The notes below the pieces were generated by a model. It ran no database searches. It worked only from the letters and a program-made list of their open reading frames with translations, and was not told the DNA's origin. From assembly GCA_029204225.1 (NCBI GenBank), contig MU833464.1, positions 1 to 56,175 of the forward strand: 56,175 bases of DNA, read 5' to 3'. The stretch comes from Diphasiastrum complanatum (Eukaryota > Streptophyta > Lycopodiopsida > Lycopodiales > Lycopodiaceae). Position 1 is the stretch's first letter. Each line of letters begins with the position of its first letter. Positions 1 to 12,700 of this stretch are shown in pieces. A program made the position numbers and the translations under genes.

Positions 1-158
1 AATGTTTTGGCTTGAGTCTTTCTTCCCCAAACCCGGATATAAGGGCTGGCCTTCGCTGAGTTAGAGGCAGACTTTACAATGGGAGCCGTTCTTCCGACTG
101 TCTTCCTCCTAAGGCCTTAATAGACTAAAGTTTCAATTTATCGACGCACTTCGTAGCT
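1..158 (+). promoter_or_regulatory. upstream/5' UTR region of the ProX gene
   Basis: This is 158 bases before the first ATG. No clear TATA box or other strong element is visible; it probably represents 5' UTR and proximal promoter cut by the window edge. Confidence 0.3.
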
Positions 159-744
159 ATGGCTTCCATCACCGCAGACGACGTGCTCTCTCATCCTCAC
201 TGTATGAACATTTAAAACACTAATTTCTGTTCGATATGTCTCTTTAAATCTTCTGTATTCGCAATCTACATAATATGAAATGTCCATGTCCTGTGTCTTC
301 TGGTTCATCTTCACAATTAAGGGTTTCTATATGCATGCAGGAGCGTGGTGTAGCATTCAAGAGATACGAGCATCCACCCGTTTCCACTGTTGAGGAGCAG
401 GTCGGCGGAATTATGTGTGTTTGTTTTGGTTTTGGGTTTGGCTTTTGGATCATGTTAGCCCTAATGCGGATGCGTTGTGTTTTAGGTTGAGTATTGCAAT
501 GTAGGGGGCAAAGGTTTCAGTAAGAACTGCTTTTGAAGGTAAGGCTGAAAAACATTTCCTTCCAGATAATCCTGTTGTTTTATTCTTTCAATTGTTTTTT
601 AGGGTTCGATCGGTCTGGTTTATACTTCCGTGAATTTTGGTGTGATTGTCTGAGCGTTTATTCTCGGCATACGTGCTCTACAGGACAAGAAGGGGCGCAT
701 TTATCTCATCTCAGCTCTAACCACAACGACTATAGATTTGAAAA
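159..744 (+). CDS. ProX gene exons 1-4 (N-terminal half of deacylase domain)
   Basis: Exon 1 starts at ATG 159 (MASITADD...) and aligns in length with the family N terminus if it ends in phase 0 near 200. The nearest good donor (GTATGA at 202) adds one base and would create a TGA at the junction, so the exon 1 end is uncertain; ATG 335 is an alternative start. Exon 2 (341-400) encodes ERGVAFKRYEHPPVSTVEEQ and is followed by donor GTCGGC. Exon 3 (486-538, 53 nt) ends in SKNCF then TGA; the family has SKN-LFLK here, and one extra T would restore phase with exon 4. Exon 4 (684-744) encodes the DKKGRIYLISAL block and has a strong donor GTAAGT. Exons 2 and 4 are secure; exon 1 is tentative. Confidence 0.75.
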
Positions 745-3700
745 GTAAGTGAGAAATTATATTGAACTTTCGAAACGGCTTGAAATTTAAGTGACAATCT
801 GTTGCTTGGTTTATTTTCACTTATGTTGTTGTATGCGTTGTCCTAATTTCATGCTCCAACTTTTCACTAGTAATGCTTGTCGATTTGCAGCTTCCACCAG
901 TGGATTTCTAGCTTTAGGTGCATTGGGAGATGTTCCATTCTTAGGAGCTTATAAGTTGAGCCAAAATCTAGTAAGCATGGATCAGATTCCAATGAAAAAC
1001 ATAATGTAGCGTGGAGTCGACTTCTATTAACAGCAATCTTTGTTCAGGTTTTAGAAGAATATGAGGACTTCATGATCACCTAAAACAAGTTGCTCAACAG
1101 AAACTCACATGTTTCATTTCGATCGAGTGCAAAGTAAATTGTGGGTGCCAAGGTGCCTCTAATCCTGGCAAATCTAAAGCAACTTCAGGGATTTGATCTC
1201 CGAACCCACTCCTTGTGGAAAAATCTAGACCATCATATCTAGTATCATAACTAAGATAGATGACACTAAACACATCTTTTGCATAACATGAATCATTCAA
1301 ATACATGGAGAACAAACACCAAAACTCAAGCTCCTGGACAAGAGATATGGATTCCAACAAGTGAATGATCAATTATGAGGGTGGCCATGGAAACTTCTCA
1401 AGACCTGAAAGGTCTTGGGGGCCACATGTACAACATGCTTTATGGGGCTTGAGGATGAAAAAGGCACAAGCTTTAAATGCTTGGTGCCCATCCAAAAGTG
1501 CAAGTTAAGTGAGAGTGTCATTGACACTCTCTCACTTAACTTGGACCCTCGGAAGATCACCTGGCATTTAGAGCCTGTGCATAGTCTAGTGAAAGGCCTT
1601 TACGGGTATGCGTGATGTGTCTCCTACTATGAGCACATCAATTGCATAACATAAATAATCTAGACACATGGAGAATAGATAGGTAGCAAATGCCAAAGTT
1701 CAAGCTCCTTGACAAGAGACATGTATTCCAACAAGTGAATGACCAATTATGAGGTTGGGTGTGGAAATCCTCCTTGGTTTGATCTCCTTCTCTCTGCCTA
1801 CCCCCAATGTCCTAATTTTCGTGGCATTTGTGCTTTTGCTTCTGCTTATGTTACCTTTTCTTGTCCTCACTGTTTAGTCTCTTCGTGATTATTGTCTTTA
1901 TCACTATGGTGCATTGTGCATTCCCAGTTCTCTTGACCTTCACTCCAAGCTCCTTCATGATGCTCATTCCTCTCCTGTTGGTGGCCACTTTGGTTTTCAA
2001 AAGACCTTAGCCCATAGCCTTCTCTTAAATCCGACCTTGCTACGCTTCTTTGTCAGTGCTCTTTTTTGTCTTCGCAATAAATACTCTCGCGCTAAGCCTA
2101 CTGGTCTCATGCAACAATGGCATATCCCTCATCGCCAATGGACTGAATCCTCAGCCTACCTCGTACCTAGCGTGGTCACGATCCTTGTTTAATGGTTGTG
2201 GATAGCTTTTCAAAACAGGCTCATTTCATTCTAGTTAGGAGTACTATTTCTGAAACTCAGTGTGCCCACATATTTATTTTAGAGATCTTTCTCCTACACA
2301 GCTTGCCTTTGTTCTATCCTCACTGATCGAGATAGGAACTTCAGCTCTATTTTTTGGACAAAACTAATGCTTATTTTGGATATTCAAGTTCTTATGGGTA
2401 CTACTTATCATTCTTTTGTGGTCAGTCTGTGGTTTTTATTCATATACTTAAGGATTATCTACGTCATTTTGTGTCTCCTACTCATTGGGATTAGCACTTG
2501 TGTCTTTTTGAGTATAGTTATAACAATTCTATAAACTCTAGTATAGGTGTTTCTCTTCTGGCACACGGTTATTCTTTGCTACTTCCAGGTATACCTCTTC
2601 CACCCGATGATGCTCCAATGAAAGTTGCTTCTTTTCTCTCAGATGCACGTGATGTTATTGCTCGAGCTACTATCCATTTATAGAAGATATTGCAGCTGTA
2701 TTAATCTTTTGTAGATCAGCATCATTGCCATGTTGAGTTTTAGGAGGGTGATATGGTTTATTTGCGCTTGAGGTTTGCTCAACGTCACTTTGTTCAAGGC
2801 CAAGCTTCTATTGAAAAGCTTGCTCCACGCTATTATGGGCCTTTTAAGATTCTACAATGTGTTAGTCCGGTTATTTATCGTCTCTATTTACCTTCGATGA
2901 CACGTGCCTGTAGAACACCTCGACAAACAAGTCTCAGTTCTACTAACAAAGTGTACAGTTTAATCGACAAAGGTTGAGAAATCGAATTCGAAAGAATCAA
3001 CATTTATTCATTCAAATCAACCAATGATGATTCGATCTTTATTCATCCGACATTTACTTATTCAACCTTTATTCTTATTCGAAAGATAAACGAATTCGAA
3101 AGATAAACTGTCGAACCTTGAAACGAAACGTCATTGTATATCAACCGTTTTAACGGTTAGATCGACTGTTTACAGGAGGAAGAAGGCCAAGAGACCTATC
3201 CTGTGACAATATAAATACATGTACACTTACTCATTGTAAGTAGATAGAAGAATCAGAATCAATAGATTAATTTTTACTTCATTGGTGTTTCATACTTATT
3301 TCTGGTAGAATTCAAGATCAAACATCATAGCTGTTCTAATTATCTGAAATTATCTATCACACTCATACACATGTTTAAATCCGCACGCTTAATTCAATCA
3401 TAATAGAACCTGCTCTATTAGTATATAGGCCAGATTCATACACGATTGAAGACGCTGATATTCATTTGATTTATTCAAACCATTGCGTTCTCTGAAGGAA
3501 AATTCCTAGTGTTTTTCCTACAGTGGTATCAGAGCGCCCTTCAACAGCCATATTTAAGCAACCATCCAGGTTACTCGACAAGAGTGTGTTTGAGTGTTAA
3601 AGCTCAACAACATCATTGTGGTGTCAAAGAGCTTATTTATAGAAATTCAGAAGATTTGAAGATGTCTTCAATCAGCAGCATTCAGTCTAAGATCAATACG

Positions 3701-6700
3701 ATCTTGGATACAGAAGGTTCGAATTATCTAGTCTAGAAGTTAAAGACTTCACTCATACTAAAGGGCGAAGGTCTTTGGCAATGGGTAGATTTAACAGAAG
3801 AGAAGCCAATTAATGCTGGCAAAGAACTTCGTGAATGGAGGGAGAAAAATGACAAAGCTATAGCGATTATTGCGTCTTCAATGAATGACAACATAATGCT
3901 AGATCTTTCTTTAACTTCGAATGCGAAAGAATTGTGGGAAGAATTGCAAACCAGGAATGAGATTCGATCACGGAATCAAATCATGTTCTTGGAGGACCAA
4001 TTGACTTACCTACGACGAAGATCTGACCACTTTCGTGTGAAAAATAAAGGATCTGTTTATTTCTTTGCAGAATTCCGGCATGGAAAATGCAATCTCAAAG
4101 GAAAAACAACTTAGCTATTTTCTTTGAGCCCTACCCAGGTCATTCCACACAACTCGAACTTTACTGGCAAAAGATTCGTCTATGATGCTTCAAAAGGCGA
4201 TAAATGGAGTCAAAGAGGAAGTAGATGGCCAAAACACCCTATCGAAGGCTGATTGGATCATTGTTGTATCTTGTAGACAACACCAGATCTGATATAGCAT
4301 TTGCAGTATACAGGCTTAGCAATTCAATCAGAACCCAGGATCGTTGCATTGGAAGTTAGCAAAAAGAGTGGTGCAATATGTCCAAGAATCAAACGACTAT
4401 GGACTGTGTTATTCGAAGAAAGCTGAATTTCGAATTGAATCTTACAGTGACGCAAGTTGGGCATCCATGAAGGATGATAGCAAAAGTATTTCAGGAGGTT
4501 GTACTTTAGCATCTAGAGCAGGCATACTTTGGATAAGCAAGAAGTAGACAGCAGTAGCTCAATCTTCGTGTGAGGCCGAATATGTAGCAGCAGCTAAGAT
4601 GCCAAACGAGCTAACATGGATCAAACAAATGTTGGAAGGATTAGATGAAAATATTTCTGAACCTTATGTCTTGCTTATGGATAACACTTCAGCAATCTAT
4701 CTTACGAAAGATCCTGTATTTCATTCGAAAATGAAAGTGTCATGCCATTCGGGACTTAGACAAAAAGAAGATGCTAAAGACAGTCTTCATACCTACTGAG
4801 GAAATGATAGCTGATATCTTTACAAAGCCACTGAGTAAAGCTTTGTTTGAGAAGCAGCGAAGAAGATTGGGGTTAATCCAACTGCCCACTTTGGGAGGGA
4901 GCTGTAGAACACCTCGACAAACAAGTCTCAGTTCTACTAACAAAGTGTACAATTTAATCAACAAAGGTTGAGAAATCGAATTCGAAAGAATCGCCATTTA
5001 TTCATTCGAATCAACCAATGATGGTTCGATCTTTATTCATTTGACATTTACTTATTCAACCTTTATTCTTATTCGAAAGATAAACGAATTCGAAAGATAA
5101 ACTGTTGAACCTTGAAACGAAACGTCTTTGTATATCAACCGTTTTAACGGTTAGATCGACCGTTTACAGGAGGAAGAAGGCCAAGAGACCTATCTTGTGA
5201 CAATATAAATACATGTACACTTACTCATTGTAAGAAGATAGAAGAATCAGAATCAATAGATTAATTTTTACCTCATTGGTGTTTCATACTTATTTCTGGT
5301 AGAATTCAAGATCAAACATCATAACTGTTTTGATTATTTGAAATTATCTATCACACTCATACACATGTTTAAATCCGCATGCTTTATTCAATCATAATAG
5401 AACTTGCTCTATTAGTATATAGGCCAGATTCATACACGATTGAAGACGCTGATATTCGTTTTTTTTTTATTCGAACTTTCATCGCATTCTCTGAAGGAAA
5501 ATTCCCAGTGTTTTTCCTACAGTGCCTGTGACATTTTTCATGTGAGCGTGCGACGAGCTGCTATTGGAGACATTGTACCTCGATCTAATATGTTTCCAAA
5601 AGATCCAGAGCTCTTTCCATTTCTTCAGTCCCTTGAACTTTTTTCTCATGTACCCTTACTTACTGCTTAGACTCGTGCTTTAGTAGCTATTATTCAGGAT
5701 CCTCCTAGTTCTACTACACCCTCAGCTAGCTGATTCCATTTTGCTCCAGGGCTTACTTTTGATCAAGGGATTGTAATGGACAGATATGTCCATATGATGG
5801 CCATATCATTGATACATTACTATAGCAACATCATTTACTTTTACATTACTTTTAGTAGTCGCATGGTATTTGATGTTATTATTAGTGGACATGCCCTTAT
5901 TATTGTATTTGACAGGCCCTGGAACATTATTTACATGGTTTCCATTTTCATATTTCCCTCCAAATTAATTGAAGGGAGGTAGCATTTGGTTAGTATAAAT
6001 AGCCATTAAGGTGATTCATTTGTTAGCTTATGATTTTGGAGTCTTCTCTTGCTTGGATTTTTATTAGTTCTCAAGCAGAGAACCTACATGAGCTACCTCA
6101 TTGTGGTGAATGTGAATGCTTTTGTAGGCTATATTTGATTTAACTGCTCAACTTAGATTTACGTCCTTTCTCTTCTCATAATGATGTGGCACTGTATGGT
6201 ACTACTAGAAGTGTTGTTCTATACTAAATAAGATCTTAGAGAGAGTTCTCTCAAGCCCATGGTATCTTGTTGTGTATTAGTGGTTGATGCATTTGTTCTT
6301 TACCTAGCTAACTCTCTTTAGTTTAAGACAATCTTTATACTAGTCCAAGATGTACGTTTGTACTAACTTTGTAGACCTTTTGGGCCCAAAGTGTCAGACT
6401 AGCAGTGTGCAAATGCATTGAACAATCAATTTAATACATAGTCAACAATCATCTATTATGCCTTGATGAACACAGCTTTCTCTCAACAAAAGATTTAAAA
6501 CAAACATAAGAACATTTTACGATCAAAGATCAAAAGACAAGTCATCATTTGTCTTTAGAATTGAGGTGAGTTTTTTGCAAGTTACTACAAACACCTAAAA
6601 CTTCTTTCAGTTGCACCGAATTGCCAAATTTCCTTCCACTAAATTGATAAGCAACTCCTTAGTTTCCATGCCTCATGACACAAAGAGCACCTTTGATGGT

Positions 6701-9700
6701 CCCCTCCCCATGTTAATTATTCTCCATTTCAATAGCTCTAGCAATTCTATAACTTGAAATGGCTCTTAGACTGAAGAAAATTTTATTTTTAATATTATTC
6801 TCAACAAGTTCCCGCCCCCAATAGCACAAAAAAACTCTCAGTTCTTGTCTACACACTCCCCAATAGCATGGCTAAAAAGCCCTTACCTTGAGGCTTGCTC
6901 TCCTTCAATTGTGATGTTGGATGAGCATCAGAACATTTGTGGCTTATTCCACTTTTCGGTAACGATCTATAGAATTTACGGGTTAAGTAACCTTATCTTG
7001 AGCATTTGTTCGTTTCTTAGCAATCTAGATACCTCAAAGTGTATGTTAGTCCAGGTAGGAATCCCTTGTTATAGATTTCTCACCTCCGTAGGAGTATTGC
7101 TCTCATTTTTTTACCAATTCTAACAAGCAATGACATTGCTTAGGCTTATAAGATTGTGTTGGCCAACTTACAATCTAGGGTTGATCTACTTAGTCATGAG
7201 AATACGCAACGCATGACATCTATTGTTTTGTGTATCACTGATGATTTTGGTTCCAACAACCTTTGACCAACTTGGTTCTGAATTTTCATTCAGTTTTATC
7301 ACAACGATTAGGACTTGGCAAAGGTGGTTTGCGTTTTGCTCCGGATGAAGTTGTGCAAGCTGTACTTCAGGTATTAATGGAGGGAAGATGTACACTGTTG
7401 TCACTGATGAGTAATCCACATACTGAGTTAAATTTTGGTTATTGGAACATCAACTTATTCGGTGAACATAGCATTCTTCTTAGCCGTAATAATCTGTAAT
7501 TTATATTATTTGGTTTTGTCTAAGGTGTCGTCACGTTGTGTGGCACCTTTTGCACTTATGAATGAATCTTCAAGGTATGTCTAGCTTCCCCACTTTTTGG
7601 CAGGAATACTATATATCAATGGTTTATAGACGGGTTTAATTTCCAACTTTTGTGTGTCAGTTTTATGCTTTGATTCACTCTGCTTTGAGTGGTACATATA
7701 GACAGACAAGTGAATGTTTATTACATTGCAGTCTGTCTCAGCATCAAGATATTTTGGTTCATGGCAGAATGCAGTTTTTTAAGTAGCTTAGATTAAAGTC
7801 ATGGAATGATGCAGCTAAAGTTAGGCAAGACTGTACTTTAACCTAGAGGAAATGTTTACTGTTCCTAATATGTTATGACTGTTCTGCTATCGCAATATTA
7901 TTTTGTGCATACTAACCTAGTCTGAAAACAACTTCTTTGCTTTATGCTGCTAGGCAAGTAGCCCTGCTTTTGGACAAGAATTTTCAAACAGTGCCACACA
8001 TCTTTTTCCATCCGCTTACGAGTAACATGACCATCTGTAAGAGCTGCTAGTAACCACACTCCGTTATGAACATATAGATGTTACTGTCTTTTGTGTACAT
8101 AGTTTATGCTACCAGTAAAGTGCAAGCTTTTAGTCTTTTTTGAGACTAAAGGCTGCTGTGTTGTTCCTGCAGCTATTGAACCTAGTGGATTGGATGCTTT
8201 CCTTCAGTCCATAAAGAGGACGCCTAGCTATGTTGATTTGGAGGTAAAATGCAAGTTTTTATCAGTCATGAATTGCTTATTACCCAGCTAAGCAGAATGT
8301 GTGATTGTATTATAGCATGATGTCCAGCCCTTAAGTTTTGAGAAATCTCATCTTTACCCAGGCAGTGGTTGCTGTTGGAAAGGACCAACCTCCAGATCTT
8401 GCAGCTCATGTTCCTGTAGATGCACATCTTGCAAATGATCCGAAGGACATATCAGAAGTTTTAAAGAGTAATTCTGAACAGTTGCCTGTCAAAAAAGCTG
8501 AAGCTACTTTGAAAGGTGGGTAAGGTACTTGCACAGCAAAGTTACAAGCAGTTTCAACATGATAACAGAACAAAGCCTATTCTTGGTGACAAAAAGTCTC
8601 AAGATGCATCTGTCATGATTGGTTCTTCTTTTAATCTTTACCTGTTCTAGTTAGCTTTCTGCAAGTATAGCATTAACAATCGTATTAGGACTAGCCAGTC
8701 TGGAAGATTAGAGTCTCTTAATTAAGGTCAAATTGTGCCAGTCTGTTCCTTCTTGCCATCTGAGTCCTGAAAAATAAGTTGTAGGAAGAAGCTGGGCTAG
8801 TTCCACATATCGTGCTTCATTTAGAATGTGCTTCTCTTTCTAATGTTCTTGGAGAATGGCTGGATCTGGATATGCTGTTTTTGAGTTTTTTGAGGGTTTC
8901 TATGGTGTGTCTCTCAAGCCATCCCATGCTTTTGCATGTAATCTGCTTTGTACTTAAATGTAGATCAGACTCATTTAGAAGGTGGTGCCCTCTAACTAGA
9001 GGCCTAATTCATTAAAAGTAGAGCCAACCACTCCATCCAACATAAGAGGAAATCGAGAATCTGCAGAATACAGTGAAAAAGCTTGATTTCTTAGAGGAGT
9101 AAATGAATTGACAAGGTTAAGAAAATCTTTTACTCGGTTCTCAATAACATCCTTTAGTCACAAATTTCTTTGGTTGCTGGTATGTAGACTTTCTGACCAC
9201 AGTTCATTTTTGGTAAGGAACTACTTACAAGCTAAATGTCAAGAGTACTGAAAGAAAATGCAGTAATATTGAAATTGTACTGAAAGTGAATAACAGGTTG
9301 CATGTTGCTGAAAGAAAATTGTCACCCGATTCCGTATAATCCTGAGACAAGAACTGTGTTGGATGCAGTGGATTATCCCAAGAACTGTGATGTGTACAGT
9401 TAATCACCCATACACTGAACAAACTGAACAAAGATTCTTTTGGGAAGATGGGAGGTTACTAACATGGTCAGACACTCTAAGAGTCTACATGCAACTACGT
9501 CATTATAAAAGTCAGGTCTATCAAAATAAAGTTACCAACTCTTGAACAAAATTTGAATATTTCAGTCCTTAGAAATCCATAATCATAAATATCATTATAG
9601 AAGTCAGGTCTATCAAAATAAAGTTACCGACTCTTAAACAAAATTTGAATATTTCTTTCTTTAGAAATTCATAATCCATGAACACCCTTGACAAGAATAA

Positions 9701-12700
9701 ACTTTACACGAAGAAATGAGAAAGCTGGTGTAACACTTCCAGCTGTTGTTGATGAATGAATTCCATTACAGTTCTAGAATTGTATCTGCAATGGGTGTGG
9801 ATGGTACCCTGAGACATTCTCATGCCTGGAGCCCGAGTTCCAATGCATGTCTGCTTGGGACTGTCCTCTCCTTAAAGTGTGCTCTACATATGATTAAGGA
9901 ACTGTATATAAATTCATTCATCACCAGTTGAAGGTTTTTGTGACTTTATGGATGATGGGGATGTTATGTTCTTCATGAAGACACATGAGAGTTAGGATTG
10001 TGGCTTACCTACATATTTCAGGTGCACTTGGGACTCAGTTTACCAAGCGGAGATGAGATCAGTTAGAGGTAGAGGATCAGGCGGTGGTACTTGTTCATAT
10101 CATCAGTTAGAGGTAGAGGATCAGGCGGTGGTACTTGTTCATATCGAGATATCTTATGACCAATACTTAAAAGTGATAAGATGAGACAGGTAGACATGCT
10201 ACACCTGGATCGGGCTATGACATATTGGTCTTTGCAGTATGCTGCTTCCCACCTGAAACATGTCACTTGACAATATTACTTGGTGCAGTCGGCCACGTCA
10301 GTGCCACGTGGCCGACATTTGGCAGTTGCATGCTACCAATCCTCACACTGGGCTAGGAGGGGCTTACTCTATATCAGGGAGTAGGCAAGGTTGGGTGGAT
10401 TAGTTAGTGTTTGCCCTACTGTGGTGTTAGGATCTATCACACTGGTATCAGAGCCATCTCCATCTTTGGGAGCTTAGTAGCAGCAGTAGAGAAAGCTATC
10501 AGAGGATAGAAAAAATCTCTCAGATCCTCAGAGAGGAATAGAGGAGGAGAATCGTTGTAGGTGCAGCCTTCAAACTCTTGAAATTCACTGACAATTTATA
10601 GTTGTAGGAAGTAGAATTCCTTGTGTAGGTAAATCGTTGGCAAGGCAGCAATCTATCTCTGATTTCAGAGATCTGATTGTAGATTTCAGAGAGGAATTAG
10701 AGTAGAAACTAGCAAGCAGGTACATCGCTGTAGAATTAGCAATCTACTCCTGATTTTCTAGAGAAATCCGAGGAAGTTTGAGGGGATTTCAAGCAAACTT
10801 TCCTAGCAGGGACAGCGCTGGACAGGGAAGAGAAAAAGTGGAATTTCATCCTTGTTTTTAGAGATTTCTCAGGAGTTTGAGCTTCAAACTTGTTTGCCAC
10901 AGACCAGCGACCTACCAGCTGAGGTCAAATCAGAGATTCAAGCGGATTTTTGAGTCTAAATTTGGACAAATCGGGCCAGACAGGTTGTTGTCCAATCAGC
11001 GAGGGCAGGGACATAAAAAATTCCGGATTTCTTCTTGTATTTTTCCGGTTTTTACTCGATTTGTTGGAGCCCCACACCTGAAATCAGATCAGTGAGCTAT
11101 TTCAATCAAGCAACCGGAAATTTGGTACCATTTTGGAGCTTCAAACTGGGATTTTCCGAGACAGCAGGTCTGAAAATTTGGGTAAAAGAGCTGAGAGGGT
11201 TCCTCTTCGTATTTTCTTTGGAAGTACAGTCCTCAGAAACAGGTAAGTCATCTTTCCCTCTTTGTATAGTTGTAAATTAGTCTTTCTGACTTTTTTTTTA
11301 GAAATTTTTTACCTCTCTTTCAGTTCTGAAAATGACCACTCCTCAGGGACCTGATCAACCCCCGGAGAGAGGCATTGACGAACTTGAAACAGAAGCCTTG
11401 GCTTGCAGTAAAGGGAAAGAACCTATGGAAATGGAAGAATAGGAACAGTTCGCCGAAGAACTGGACGAATTGGTTACCAAGGAGCAGTTTCTCCACTTGG
11501 TAACAGAAGTGGATGAACTGAAGTTGGCATTAGCCAATTTCAAGTCCAGTGTGGATGACTCGTTCGCTGAACTCAAAGGCTTGATTTTGAGTTCCGCGAA
11601 AGGAAGCCTTCCCTCCACTTCTCAGTTGTCCCCTTCTCCACTTCCATCAGTTTCGGGTGAGACTTTGTGGTCTCACCCCAGTGTCTTTAAAGATTTAAAG
11701 CCTCCTACTTTTATTGGGGAAGAGAAGGATAGAAATGCAGATATTCTACGAACCTTCCTCAACAAATGGAAGAACATTCATGCTCTTAAACAGACCTTTG
11801 ACCATTTGCAAGCAATTGAGGCCAGTCTTTCCTTAGGGCCCATGGCCTATAAGTGGTGGTTAAATCTCCAGGAGACTAGGCAGACTCCCCGGTCATGGAA
11901 CGCCTTTGAAGAAGCTTTTTTTAAGAGAATTCCTACCAGAGAATGAACTTGATAGAGCCTGGGAAGCCTGGGAGAGAACAGTAATGGACAAGTCCCTAAT
12001 CCAATATATCTCGCAGTGCCGAGAAGCAATTTTAAAAATTAAAAATATGGATGATTATTAGAAAATCAGAGGACGTTTGTGCTTTGTGTGTATGGGCAAG
12101 GGACACACAGTCAGACAGTGTCCCAAGGGGCCTTTCACTAAAAAAGATAAAAAAGATAAGAAACAAGTTCATCTTGTTCAGACTGTAAGTTTCCCCAGTG
12201 ACTCGGCAGCTTCCGAGATCAAAGTGTATCATGAAGACCATGAACACTGTTGCCAACTAACCTCTGCAATGCTAGCGAGACCCTTTAGCTTTGGGCCGCA
12301 TGACCTAGTACGTATGCATGGGAACGTTGGTAACCAGTCAGTTAGAGTTATGGTTGATGATGGGGCAACCCATAATTTCATCAACTACACCCTGGTTAAA
12401 AAGCTTAAACTGCCAGAAGTACCTAGTCAGCATAGGTACATAGTTTCACTAGCTAAGGGTGATTGTCTAAATTTAAAGATGTTTTTCCTGAAGATTTGCC
12501 ACATGGTTTGCCACCTAGCAGAGAGATATATCATGTAATAAACCTAGTACTAGGTACAACACCTGTTTCTAAACCTCCGTATCGGGTCAGCCGAGCAGAG
12601 GATGAAGAAATAACTAGGCAGTTAACAGATTATCTTGGGAAAGGCCAAATTTAGACCAGTAGTTCACCATAGGCCTCACCAGTCCTTTTGGTGAAAAAGA

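Larger units (their letters stand above)
2909..5521 (+). mobile_element. Internally deleted Copia LTR retrotransposon with intact ends
   Basis: Two LTRs (2909-3522 and 4903-5521) both start TGTAGAACAC and end TTTTCCTACA. A tRNA-iMet primer site (TGGTATCAGAGC) follows the left LTR, and a purine-rich tract TTGGGAGGGAGC precedes the right one. The 5-bp target duplication GTGCC (2904-2908 and 5522-5526) is perfect. The internal region is only 1380 bp: a gag start, then a jump to the end of RT and RNase H, so protease, integrase and most of RT are missing. The element can only have moved with help in trans, or lost its core after insertion. LTRs differ at roughly 25-30 positions by eye. Confidence 0.9.

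Noticed and set aside
868-1009. Open stretch ending GALGDVPFLGAYKLSQNL in intron 4, partly resembling LSQ-L of exon 5
   Set aside because: Not in phase with exon 4 or 5, no family block around it, and exon 5 already supplies the LSQRLGLGKGG segment.
3524-3535. TGGTATCAGAGC words as possible tRNA genes
   Set aside because: They are primer binding sites next to LTRs; no cloverleaf structure is present there or elsewhere in the window.
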